NCBI GenBank assembly: GCA_021904315.1
Contig: CM038920.1
Location: 6,014,001-6,078,000, forward strand
Direction of reading: 5' to 3'
Source: Sphagnum magellanicum
Lineage: Eukaryota > Streptophyta > Sphagnopsida > Sphagnales > Sphagnaceae
DNA: 64,000 nt
In this document: piece by piece, positions 11,627-23,220 of the stretch
Layout of the letters: each line of letters begins with the position of its first letter
How positions within the stretch are numbered: the stretch's first letter is position 1
Translations under genes and position numbers: made by a program
The notes under the pieces: model-generated
Database searches by the model: none
Told to the model about the DNA's origin: nothing
What the model saw: the letters and a program-made list of their open reading frames with translations, nothing else

Positions 11627-14600
11627 ATGGTAGGCTACAACTCCAGTACTAGTTGCATTGAGTCAGGATCATCATCATCAGAGGAGGAGGAGGAGGAGCT
11701 GCTTCTGCATCAGATGAAGAACAATCTAGCAGCCGCTGCAGGCTCGGATGCTGTCTCCTGCAGTTGCTTGTGGGAGAGCTGCTGGACCACCCCTGAGGTA
11801 AATTCTGAATCTGGTGACGAGCTCAACGTGAATGCCGCAAACTCTACTAGTACTGCAGCGGAACTCGGAACAGCTTCTAGTCCACGCCTTATTACTAATT
11901 TCCAGCAAATCGACGACATGATCCTAAGTTCTGCAGCCGGCTGGCTATCGGGTTTGCAGCACGATCCGCTCACAACAGCATTCATATCGCATGGCATGGT
12001 GCTAGACATGTGCAGCAATTCGTCACCGCTTCATGATGTAGCTGACCATGATTCCAGCTGCGACAATAGGGGTAGCTTGGATCAGCTCGTGGAGCTTTAT
12101 ATAAGAATGACCGGTATACGGCATCCAGCTGCGGAATCTTCTCCATACTATTCTGTTGTCTCGCCTGCTGCCGCCTAGTCGTGTGGTGAAGCTGCAGCAT
12201 TGTCGTCCCAGTCGTCCAGCAGCACTGTTATCCGCGCCGAGGACACAGTACTGGTGGCTCAAACCGCGTCGGCCTTGCAATTGCAGCTCGACCCAGCAGA
12301 GTCGCCAGCTTCCTCACCTCTTTACAACAACGTCGGTCCGCCCCTGCAGCTTCTCGTCGCGGGGGATTGGAATGGAAATCAGTACCCAGTTCCGACATTG
12401 ATCATGTCAAAGTCTGAATGTCCCCCAGCTACCTCTTCGCATGAACCTCTTGCCGGCACTCAATTGCACTTGATCATGCACGAGAATCTCGATCACTCGA
12501 TTACTGCGACCGAGACATTCGGGAATCCCAGCGGCTATAATTATGCAAGCAGCAGCTGTAACTCGAGGGCCATTTGCGATCGCCCACAAAGCAGGTCGAT
12601 CGATGGTCGACAGTTCGACGCGCTCAGGAATCAAAGAAGCGGGACTGGCAGGGCAACGTACTGTAACGCCGGCGATATTTTGTCGGAGTCGACGACTCGC
12701 GGAGACTTTAGTCAGCATTTCCTACACCCGCGTACTCGGGAAGATGATCGGGGCGCGTTGATCAGTGTGCAGCTTAGTACCACTGTCTCAGCTGCTGCCA
12801 TTCACACTAGCTCATGTACAGCAGTCGTTGATGAGCACCACACAGGACATCAGCTACAGGAGCTGCACCCGGCTGGGAAGCTGCAGCACCGCCTCAAACT
12901 GGTGGAGATCGACGACGCGGACAATGAATATACTCCACCTCTTAAACGCAAGGCCTCATATGTACGTGCAGCAGCAGCTTCTGGACTCGCCTCTCTTGAA
13001 TTCTCATCACGCTCAGATCTAGACTTTCCCATGTTGTTTTCTCTACTTAGATATGCTCACACTCTTGTTCAAGACATTCAATGTTGTCGCTTTGCATTAG
13101 AATATCGACGTCTCCACGCTTTTTTGTAGAACTCTTTCGCAGCATAATATGGTGGTTGTATCTTCGTGCACACTCTCAGCTTTTGCTATCATGCTTAAAA
13201 TCTCTGGAACTAGCGAGCAGCTACAGGTGCTAGAGTACAAGCTACAATTGAAACCAAGTGGTTATAAGCTCCGGTATATCTGTGAAATCTGTGGCTATGA
13301 TCAGTGCATCTTCTAGCTTCCATCCGATTCCTCGTCTTATGTGCGCATGAGTTGATGATCTTGAATCTGTTTGACCAGTGTTCTGAAATCATGGCCTGAC
13401 AAGGTTCAAGACATGTTTAACACTGGAGGATCATCAAGTCATGTCCCAACTGTTGAATGGAGCACCTGGATTATCACATTTTAACATTGAAATGTCTCAA
13501 CTGGTCCTACCAACATGCACAAGCTTTTCAGAAGCTCTTGATGAACCATTTATGTTTTCTTACATTGCTAATTTGCATCTAGAGGGATCTCATAGATCTG
13601 AGAAAAGATCAAACCTGATCATGTTTGCATAATTATGAATATGGCAGGAATTAGTTACCAGTTCTCCTGCTGCAACATGGGACAGAATCAAGAATCTTCC
13701 CAGGTCTACTTCTTATGAGGATATTCCCAAACAGGCCAGCTTTGCATCAAGTGCCAGCTGCAGCAGCAACAATTATAGCTTGTCATCAGTGGAGGTGATG
13801 GACATGATGGCTTTGGTCCTGCACTCAATACAAATGGTAAACCACAAGCACAAGGAGGATCAGCTACTGATCCCCAGAGCATCTATGCAAGGGTAAATCA
13901 AGTACCCACATAATATTATGTCACTCAATTTGAGAACTTCTCTTCAGGACAAAGTGCGGGAATTAGTTACCTCCATTGGAAAAAATATATACACGGTGCA
14001 CAACTTATTGAAAAATCATAAAATATATATTTTACTTAATACAAATAAGGTGCTTAAAATTGGTTTATGAGAATATTTTTAAGCTATTCTATTGTTTCAA
14101 AGCATATTAAAAAAGTACCTTTTCTCAAATGTTCCACAAGAAATACAAAGAGTAACTTCCCTAGGGCAAAATTTCTCTCACAATTCCTGCAGCTGTTTCT
14201 TCACCTGAATTAGATGACAGCTCATGAATTAGGGGCCTGTGTCAACTCTGGAGCTGGTCAAAACTTCAGAGACATGAGATAGATCGGTTTGATTTAGCAC
14301 ATCTGTGATCATGTGCATGCAGCATAGGAGAAACAAGATCAATGAGCAGCTGAAGACCTTGCAACTTCTAGTACCAAATGGGGCTAAGGTGCTATAGACT
14401 AAACTTCTAGTGTCATCTCCTATAGATCATTCATCATTCTTCCAAGAACAATATTAAATTGAAATGATATCCTGCCAATGCAAGCAATTTTCAAGAGGAG
14501 CATTATATATGGCTGACCAACTAGAGCTAATAAGTACAAACCTCATGAAGTTGATTGCCCAAAGTCTTAACCAGCCTGCACAATAAATCCAATGATGTGT

Positions 14601-14749
14601 TTGAGGAAGGAACCTTAAGTACTGCACAAGACTGCATCATCAGAGTTTTAACAGATTACTTACTTTTCTTGAATTACTTGCAGGTTGATATAGTGACAAT
14701 GCTCAAGAAAGCAATAGATTATGTCAAGTATTTACAGAATCAAGTGAAG
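11627..14749 (+). pseudogene. RSL/RHD6-type bHLH transcription factor locus, probably decayed
   Basis: Four exons can be traced. Exon 1 is 11627-12961 (donor GTACGT), acidic and Ser-rich, with CWTTPEV near its start. Exon 2 is 13648-13892 and ends NGKPQAQGGSATDPQSIYAR. Exon 3 is 14323-14388 (HRRNKINEQLKTLQLLVPNG). Exon 4 is 14684-14749 (VDIVTMLKKAIDYVKYLQNQ). The ATDPQS...LVPNG...VDIVTML series is diagnostic of bHLH subfamily VIIIc (ROOT HAIR DEFECTIVE 6-LIKE), which promotes root hairs and rhizoids. Defects seen: a TAG at 12176-12178 inside exon 1, with the frame open on both sides; a frame change in exon 2 near 13785-13795; Asn in place of the basic-region Glu that contacts the E-box; and no recognisable C-terminal exon. 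Alternative splicing could rescue the first two (an 84-nt GT-AG segment, 12114-12197, would remove the stop in frame), so the pseudogene call is likely but not certain. Confidence 0.72.
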
Positions 14750-17447
14750 GTGCACATTATCTATCCTGCACATATTAACAACCACATCACATTAGCAACC
14801 ATGGAACTTGCAAAACTAAATCACACTGTGTATGATCTCAAAAAACAGAAATTTCCTTGCAATAGTTTTCTTGCAACTAGTTAGAGTTGAGCCTTCATAT
14901 TTGGGGCTAGCAAAATAGGGATCATGCAAGCTGTGATGTCACAGTTATATATGGGCAAGAAAAGAAACCCAATGCACAGAAACTTTGAAACCATATAGTG
15001 ATCACAGACTTGATTGACAACTGTGTTCAACTGTTCAGTATCTTCAAGCCCTAATAGATTCCAAGTCTGTAAGTTAGAAAGCTCAAAGTGCTGACCATAC
15101 CTGGGACATGCTGATTTTGGCAATGTTAACTCGTGCACTCCCCTATGATCATTGCTGTTGCTGCAGTTGTTGAAAATGGATCAATGGATGTCTGGCACAC
15201 CAACAATATATAATGGAGTGGACATCTCTGCCATTTAGTGGAGAATTCAGTTGCTCATGCCATTGAACATGGAGCTCAAAATGTTGCAGCCTGCAGACAA
15301 GGCACATGCCGGGTCTTGGGGTGAAATTTCCTGGGAACTCTCTAATATAACACACAAGGGAAAATTCAAGCAATATATGACCCAGTTCTAACTACAGAAA
15401 CTACATGATACGTACTAATCAAGCCAGGACTCTGACAAAAAAACTTAACATGATGTTCAAGTTAGGCATAAAAGGATTTTAAAGTGATGTTCAAGCTTCT
15501 ATTGAAGAGGAAGAACCAACCTACCTGGGGCTAAAATATATTAGAACTTAGCAGCTCCAGTACACATTTCACCATATCTGCCTGGTATTGATAGCTTCAG
15601 CTTTAGACCTGACTTGATTGTGCACCAAGCCAATGAGGTCATGAATGTTGATGTCTCATGTACCTGTCAAAAGTGTGCATGAGAAGCTGAAGGCATCAAA
15701 ACTGAAATTGAGCAGTGCCTCAAATGTATAGATTGTCAAACAGATTCAATTCAACTGGGAAGTCCTAGCTAGATACAGACAATTTCTTCTCATGCTCCAG
15801 AGAGGACAGTAACTTACTCTAAAAGTTTATGCAATCCCAGACTGGAGACTTCATAATTCAGATCAAAGTTTGCACAAACTAACTTCTATTACTGAAAGCC
15901 AGAGCATTTCCAACCCAGGATCAGAGAAGGTGGTATTTGTCACACTAGCAAGTGCAATATTTCTGTCATATAAAATGTCCTATAGTGATAAGGTATCCAT
16001 GTTTTCACTTTCCTTGTCACAGTTCGTTCAGGCTTCAGATCTCTCAGGTTGGCTACCATTCAGATGAAAGTGAAAAACGAACTCTAGCTCTAATCAGTCT
16101 TAGATACATGGATCAGAAAATTTACTGGCATCCAACAAAATTGGTTCTAATTAAGCAGAAAAGGATACAAGGACAGAGGACGACTGAAGTAGAAGTCTCT
16201 AGAACTTCAAGAGTGAAAAGCCAAAAAACTGCCATATGTATACCCATGTTGATTTGGCTTTGAGATCTCAATTTGACTCACAAAAGCTTGAAAACAATTC
16301 TTATGAGCACAAATCAGCAGACAGGAGTGCCTAGAGATAAGAGTCAAAGAGTCTTGATAAATTAGAGCTTGGTTGATGAGAGTTTCATAACAAAGATACT
16401 AATTTTCTTGGGAGTAACCAATAGCAGGAGCCAAACTCCGGTGAATCTTGGGACACAAACCTCCTGCAAAAGAAACCTCAATTTCTCAGTGCACCAGATC
16501 AGAATGTTAGGGATGTTAGTAACAAACAGATAGAAAGAAAACATTCTGACTCAGTGCCTGATGACTTGATCATACCTCCCAAAAACAAAGATTTGAAGTA
16601 TGCCCTTAGTAACAATACACCATAAGACTCTATGACCATGCACTCACTTGGAGCTCTGGCTCATTCACCATTGGTAGCATTTGTGACCTTCACATGGCGC
16701 CACTCTCCTGAAGCTCTCAACACACCTGAATGAACTGACTTCCATTTCACTACTAAAGAAAGACCACTTTGAGCAAAAAATGAAGAAATCACTGCATCAA
16801 TCATCTTGACATTCAAGCCTGGCAGCTGTTGAATACACTTAATTTTTATTCCAAGCTTATGTACAGAAAAGTAGAAGTGCAGAAACTAAGTATAATCATT
16901 ACATGGCTGGGCCAACCCTCCACTATTGCCTGGAGGTGTACCAATGTGGCAGCAATCAAGGGAATTTACATATGCACAGATGACTTCAATAGTTGCAGGC
17001 AGGCAGTCCCTACTTGAATCAATATCTGCCCACCAAAATACGCCATGGTGTCAACAGCAGGTTGTCGGTTTCTAAGATTTCTTTACAGATGGTGAAACAA
17101 CCCTTCAGACCCCTAGGACTGTCATGCATACTCCTTACACATACAAGGCAACTGGGGACCAATCAGCAGAGGAAATATCACTTGAAGAGATAGTAGTGAC
17201 TGGAACCTATTGAGCTTTTACCTAGATAATATTTGAAAGTCTTGATCCTGTCAAAGAGCAGTCAATGTATGGAAGAAAGAGCAACATCAAGCCTCTTCCA
17301 GCATATGACACTGTCCAGCATGACTTGACTTAATGAGAGAGTTGACTTGGAAATGGAAGATGCATTGTTAAGGCCAAATGTGGAAATAGAAATCAATTTG
17401 GTGCACCCATTCTCTCCAAGACTTGCATCCTCTTGCCAGTAATCAAG
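14750..17447. other. Gene-free stretch between bHLH locus and LCAT4-like gene
   Basis: I looked for the missing last RSL exon (usually a short segment with an F/LW pair after the leucine-zipper-like helix) and did not find one. Only short frames are present. The sequence is less AT-rich than the large spacers and could be intron or UTR. Confidence 0.45.
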
Positions 17448-20400
17448 TTATTTCTTCCAATAGCAGACCCTGTCTGAAACAATCCTTCTTCTGTCTGTGT
17501 TTGCAGCCTTGGCCTCCTCTGCTGCAGCTGCCATAGCCATGTCTAGAGCTGCCTTTGTCTCCTTTTTGTCTGGTCCTTCCGCAACACCAATAGTTGACAC
17601 ATCGAAGTGTGATTCAGCTTTGTTATCTGACTTGTGATGCATTTTGACATGTGCATGTGCCTCAGCTCGAATGTCACCCGATGACCCTGAACCTGCGAAG
17701 AGAATATTATTCGAAGAGAAGAAGTCCGAAGTGACAAAAGGAAAGAACACAGTTTCTGAAGGAGACTGATTCCTTACTGTTTTTTTTCATCTATACAAAG
17801 AAAACCATGTAAACACCAACTACAAAAGAGCTCCCTCAAATGACAAAACCCATTGTACATTGTCATCCAATGGCAGGATCCTCAATTACAACCAAACCAT
17901 CAGAAAGAAGTATGAAGCAGCAAACAGTACCTGTTGATATGGTGGCAACATACTCCCCTTGCTGAGAAGCACCAGTGCAATCATCCATGTCAAGTAATGA
18001 GCCAGCTAGAGAGACAGTCTCTTCCATGTGTTCCTCAATCTCAAACTCTTTAGGTGGTAGAATGACAAAGTCTGTGTTTGGATTATAATAGGGGTCAGGA
18101 TCTCCCGCCTTCAGCCAATGCTTCATAATCCGGAAAAAGCGCTCGTCCATGAGGATTCCTCGATGATCACCAGGAATTCCCAGCCTTTCCTCAGCATCTA
18201 AACCATCAGCCTACACACAGAGGAGAGTGAAATATTGTCACATCTTGTTCTCACTGATAATTCTCTTCAGTTGGCACTATTACTGGCTTTTCCAGTCCCT
18301 ATGGAGCTGAGAGAAACCAGTGCACACATACTTTGTAAATGACAAACAGCAAGTACAGTCAGTACATACAAAAGGAATGCCTTACTGACCATGGCTGACT
18401 CGCATGGGACAGTCCCATCACCATCCACATAGCAAAAATCTGCCTGTGATACATTCAACAGAAGACAGTCAATTTAATGCAAGGAAAGGTAGCAGAAAAA
18501 GTGGCAGAGAAATTCTCCTGCCAAAAAAGACGTGACCTAATCAGAACATCAGATGCCATTTGGAGAGAAAGTGTTAAGCTGAGAAGGAAGGGCATCAAAA
18601 TAGGGCTATTTTCCCTCCAGTTGTACCCAGCAGACATTACAGAATACCTCTGTATTGAGAATTTGAGCAATCTTCGCTAATGGGCTTTTCTTGCTCCCAT
18701 AGCTGCAATGACATCATCAAACACTGCTCAGAAGTGTACAAGCTTACCCACCATACAATATCCTCCACTTTAGCAGCAAAGTTTACTGCCAAGATGTACA
18801 ATTTCAGCTGAATTTCAAAATTGGCCACACCATCTAGATTAACCAGTGTCATTATGTAACAAAATACTTGGGTGTTTGGATAAGTGTCAAAGCATAGCTC
18901 CCGGAAAGTTACACAGAATGCAAGCATAGAAACACATCCTTTAAAATGTTCAGAAACCTATAAGTCTCCAAGGAATAATTTCTGCAGATGCACAGGATAA
19001 AAAGGATCCAAAGGAAGCGCAAAAATATCTCAAGGGGACCAAACGAAAAGGAAACAGCCACCAAACAGAGGGAGAGAGGTGAAACCAGGTGTGAAATGGA
19101 GTGTCAATAGATGTGCCAAAAAGGTTGTAGAACTTCACGCCTTCAGGAAGCTTTGCTGTCTGGAGGATTCTCTTTGTTTCAGTTGCCCATTTTACAATGT
19201 CCATATTTAATGGGAGAGGAATTTCCATGCCATTGAAAGTGACCTGCCACAGACAACACCAATCACAAAATTAAATTCAATAAAATATCATTAGTCACTG
19301 CTCACTTCTGCCTCTGCCTTGGCATGTACTTCAATCCCATGCTTCTTGTATATTTGTGTAACAGAGGCCTGCAGTTGCAAACCTAGACAAAACACTTGGG
19401 TTCAACTTGCTTCTGTCAAACTAGAGTCTCAAATAACAGCCCAAACTTTTGCCATTGGGTCTGAAGGGGCTCATTACAGACAATGAGAGATCATATAATC
19501 TGTCTTAAGCAAGTAAGGATATCAACATTATAAAAAATTTTGAGAACAGGGTGTGGGAAGTGAGTAGTACTGTGTTCTCTTGAAGAGCAGCTGACATTAC
19601 ATCAACATGCTTGTCAGGTCCAAATGCTTCCATCAACACTTTCTCATTACCATTTTCCTCAGAATGTTTCCGCCAAATCCTCAGCTCTGGAGGCACACTC
19701 CAGTTGAAGTGAGGCTGTGCCATCAGCTCATAAATGGATGGGCACTCTATCAGCTGCCAATTGCATCAGTAACTAATGAGATCACAAGACAAGACCTAAG
19801 TTAGCATTAAGATCAAGTAATCATTGTAACACAATTGCACTCTACAAGCAAACCAGGGGCCCAACAAAACCTTCAGTTACAAGGTATTACACAAAAGGGA
19901 CCAATCAAGTTGACTTGCTCCATCCGCTTTTCCAGGAAAACAACTGATGAAAATATATAAGTTCAGTGCATCTTGTTCATATGCATCATTAGGAGTAGCA
20001 CCAAGAAATGGGGAAAATAAGGAAGACCAGGAACAAGAGAAATGATTTATACAAGCTGATGCATACTCCACTTGGCAACAAAAAGCTCTCGCTGCCAACC
20101 CTTGACAAATTCAATCCCTGTCAGCAGGCTATCCATGATGAAGCCTGGAGCACCTGTCCATTCACATATAAAACTCTTTAGAACACAGAATTGATCACTG
20201 TAACTAGACAGCACATGCTGAACCGTTCTCATTTCAGAGCTCCTCTGGTATTGAGAACCTGATAGCCAAACACAGTTGATAAGGTGTCAAAGCACAAACA
20301 CTTTATATACTTCTTGGCAGTTTCATGTTCAAGAATTTCTGCAGGGCAACAGCACTTGAGTTTTTACATCCACCCTTAGTGTTACCTGAGCCAATGTTGA

Positions 20401-22217
20401 TCATACAAAAACATTTCAGACAGAGAGAAGATGATGCATATCCATCCAGCATAACCAAATTGACCAGGACCCAGCTGTCTATAACTGGAGTAAGAGAAAG
20501 AGAAACCCCTTACCTTCAAAGGGGGCAGTCACAGCTATCCATGAATGAACATATTTCTCAAAAATCTGTGCCATAGCAGGTTAACAAACTGAAATCAGTG
20601 CTGTAAACTTTCTACTTCTGTGGGTGACACTTGAATGACATCAGCAAAGGCAAATCAGCGTGGATGAATGCTAAATCTTGCAAGCTACAAAAGCAGAACC
20701 CTTGAGGCATGACCATCCTACAGCAATAACATGTGGAAATACATCTACAACAGGCCATCAATATGTGGCACCCAACAATTTGGAATACAAGGCCCACCAA
20801 ACACAGGGCAAATTTGGTGCAAGCTTCTCATGCCATGTTCCAAGGTCCATTCAACTGCCATCTGTCTATTGGATATCTTGAGGTAAAGACCTTCACCTCA
20901 TGGTGCAGGGCCAGAAATGATTTTACAAGAAGCCCACCCATGGAATGCGACACTATGTCCACTTTCTTGCCTCCTGATGCTTCAAATATAGTCTCCAGCT
21001 TTTTTTGCAGGCCTTCCATGTGATCTGAGAGTCTGTGGCACAGGGAATAGAAAGTCAATTTCCATACAGAAAAATACACACAAGCTCTCCTCACAAATGG
21101 TAAAGAATCACACCTGTTGCTTTGCCGAAAATCATAGCCAAAACCAAACAAAGTAAAACCTTCCTTGTAGCCCCATCCCTTCATCTGCTCGATAAGATCA
21201 TGGAAATAGTACACAGAATCCAGCCGTAGAAACTGCCATCCAAACATAATAACCTTTCCTTAGGATACATGCTCAACTTTTCAAGGGCTGGCCAGAATAA
21301 TTGCTGAATAAAAAACAATCATGGAATTGATGATGAAGAGGAGAGTTGCTGTATACCACATTGGGATCGAGAATATCACAGCTGTAGAGTCCATGTCGAT
21401 CATCAGGGATCACGATTTTGGTTTTCTCATCAAGAGAATTTGTTTTACCTAAACACAAAGCAACACAGCTTGCTTTTCAATTGATAGAAAGCCATAACAA
21501 CACATCACCTTCTGTTAGCTCATATGCAACACACTCATGTAAAACCCTATATCCTGCACAGTGTGTCTTCCAAGTGAAACCCTCCTGCCCAGTTCTGAGT
21601 TAGTGTTAGGTTAAAAAAGCATCCTCAACTGGGCTATCAGATATGGTAAACAGACAAACAAAGCACCCGAAAGCATCTGCTGAACCTTAAAATCGCATTC
21701 ATGGCTTCGTGTGAAGTATAAAACATCGCAAAGAACTTCACATAAATCCGTGAATTGCAATGAATCTGACACATTGCAGAGAGAAAAATTCCACAGCGAG
21801 AGGTAATCAACAGGTTGTGGAAGGAGAGGAGCGTGGACAACAAATTCATGCCCGCAAAGCAAATATATATAGAGATGCATAAAAGGGCACTAATTTAGGA
21901 TACTGGACAAGATTTAAACAGATAATCCGCTCCAGAATTTCAAAGAATTCCGCACCTGTTGTAGGGTTGTAAAATGAGTAGAGCTTGGTCCTGAACTCAC
22001 GGTCGGCCTCGAACAATCGCACCCAGATACGCTCCTTAAAACGGCCGTTCTGATCCACGGCATGCAAGATCGAGCCTCCTATGCCGGGCACCAGAAGCAC
22101 CGGGTTCAAATCCATGTCCACTTTCTCCTCATCATCGTCGTCGTCGCCCCAGAAATGCCACGGCCACCAATTCTCCAACTTCCTAATTACGTCCCTCGCC
22201 GATCTTCTGTACTTCAT
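17448..22217 (-). CDS. LCAT4: LCAT4-like phospholipase A1 / acyltransferase, 13 exons
   Basis: Exons (plus coordinates, in gene order): 22217-21956, 21448-21357, 21232-21114, 21032-20897, 20565-20514, 20153-20053, 19753-19571, 19368-19306, 19243-19086, 18702-18648, 18443-18390, 18210-17931, 17692-17448. All junctions are GT-AG and keep phase, giving 599 residues. It aligns along its length with plant lecithin-cholesterol-acyltransferase-like 4: LNPVLLVPGIGGSI (38-51), FGFGYDFRQSNR, nucleophile Ser188 in SHSMGG, VDGDGTVP (Asp414/416) and His441 in GDHRGI, so the Ser-Asp-His triad is complete. Family role: soluble phospholipase A1 acting on phosphatidylcholine. An Asp-rich run (25-29) and an Ala/Lys/Glu-rich tail after about 520 are extra. 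ATG 22217 is the first in-frame ATG; the frame is open to a TAA about 90 bp upstream without another. An upstream coding exon cannot be excluded. Confidence 0.9.
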
Positions 22218-23098
22218 AAGTGCTTGCCGAAACTTTCTCCGGGAGCTTTTACCCCGCCGCTTCACCCTTCCAATTTCTTCTGTAACAATAAGATAACGAA
22301 AGAAATCTTAGGGTTTTCTCGAAACTCTAAGCTCCCTCTTTCGAATCTCCCCGCACACCGCTTCAACCCCTGCAGACTGACATCACTACTAACTCCTGCA
22401 GGAACAAACCAATTCCTCAAAGAACCAAAAAGAGAAACAAACGATGGCTTCTCCCTTTCCCGGATTATGTATCCATGTAAATTTCATACTGGAATGTACT
22501 TGGGGAGAAAAAATTAAGAATTTATTTAAAGGACGGCACAACAAACAAACACGACAAGCAAGGAGGATCAGCAGTCGCAAGCAACGAAGCAGACGGTGGT
22601 GGTGGTGCAGCACGCCATAGCCACCGAAGTGCATGCTTTTGTCTTCGTCACCGTCGCCCTCCCTTCACGTTTCCACACTTATTTTGTTCCTCATCCGTTA
22701 ACCCATCCATTCCATACTTCTCCATCTGTTATACATCCATTCCCGAGTTCACTATTCCTTATCCAAACCTTCTCCATCTTTCTTTTAGCCGTTCTTCATC
22801 AACTGCCGACAATGTATCATCCAGATATTGACGTTCTTCACGCATTCATCGAACACGCCGCCCAATGTCGATTCCCCGTCCCAGAATTCGTGTCCACCAC
22901 GTGCTGCTGTTCGGGATTACCCGCGGTCTTCATGCCTTTGTGGATGAAAGAATTCAGGATGAGAAATGGTCATTGGACATAGATGGAAAGATAGACATTA
23001 TTATTTTCCCTCACCCATGAACCTGCCCGCTGTGGTTTGTGTACTTTACTCCACCTCCTCCTCATTTGTGGTGTTTTCTTGCTGTTGGTTTTGTGTAA
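22218..23098. other. 5' flank of the LCAT4-like gene
   Basis: It contains, on the minus strand, a telo-box-like AAACCCTAA at about 22308-22316, a common element of plant housekeeping promoters. A GT-AG leader intron ending at the CTGTAAC/GTTACAG site near 22281 is possible. The plus-strand open frame at 22596-22982 has no recognisable product and is not called. Confidence 0.4.
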
Positions 23099-23220
23099 GG
23101 TCAAACCCGAGGACACGGGCTTTACCAAAATAAGGGCTGCCCCAAGGTGCGGTCAGCTTTTATTCTGGACCTCACAGTCAGCCCTTTATTCTGGTAAAGC
23201 CCATGGCCTTGGGCTTGACC
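23099..23220. repeat. Near-perfect inverted repeat / hairpin, 41-nt arms
   Basis: Arm 23099-23139 (starts GGTCAAACCCGAGG, ends AATAAGGGCTG) pairs with 23179-23220 (starts CAGCCCTTTATT, ends GGGCTTGACC), with a loop of about 39 nt. The pairing includes GGGCTTTACC against GGTAAAGCCC. It could be a tiny MITE or a hairpin RNA source. No target duplication is evident. Confidence 0.7.

Noticed and set aside
13200-13632. Open stretches (KSWPDKVQDMFNTGG and, in another frame, MSQLLNGAPG...) between bHLH exons 1 and 2
   Set aside because: They look protein-like but lie in different frames and lack clear splice sites; no bHLH family motif was recognised.
22596-22982. 128-codon plus-strand frame upstream of the LCAT4-like gene
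   Set aside because: Low-complexity His/Pro/Ser/Phe composition, no motif, and it overlaps the likely promoter of the opposite gene.
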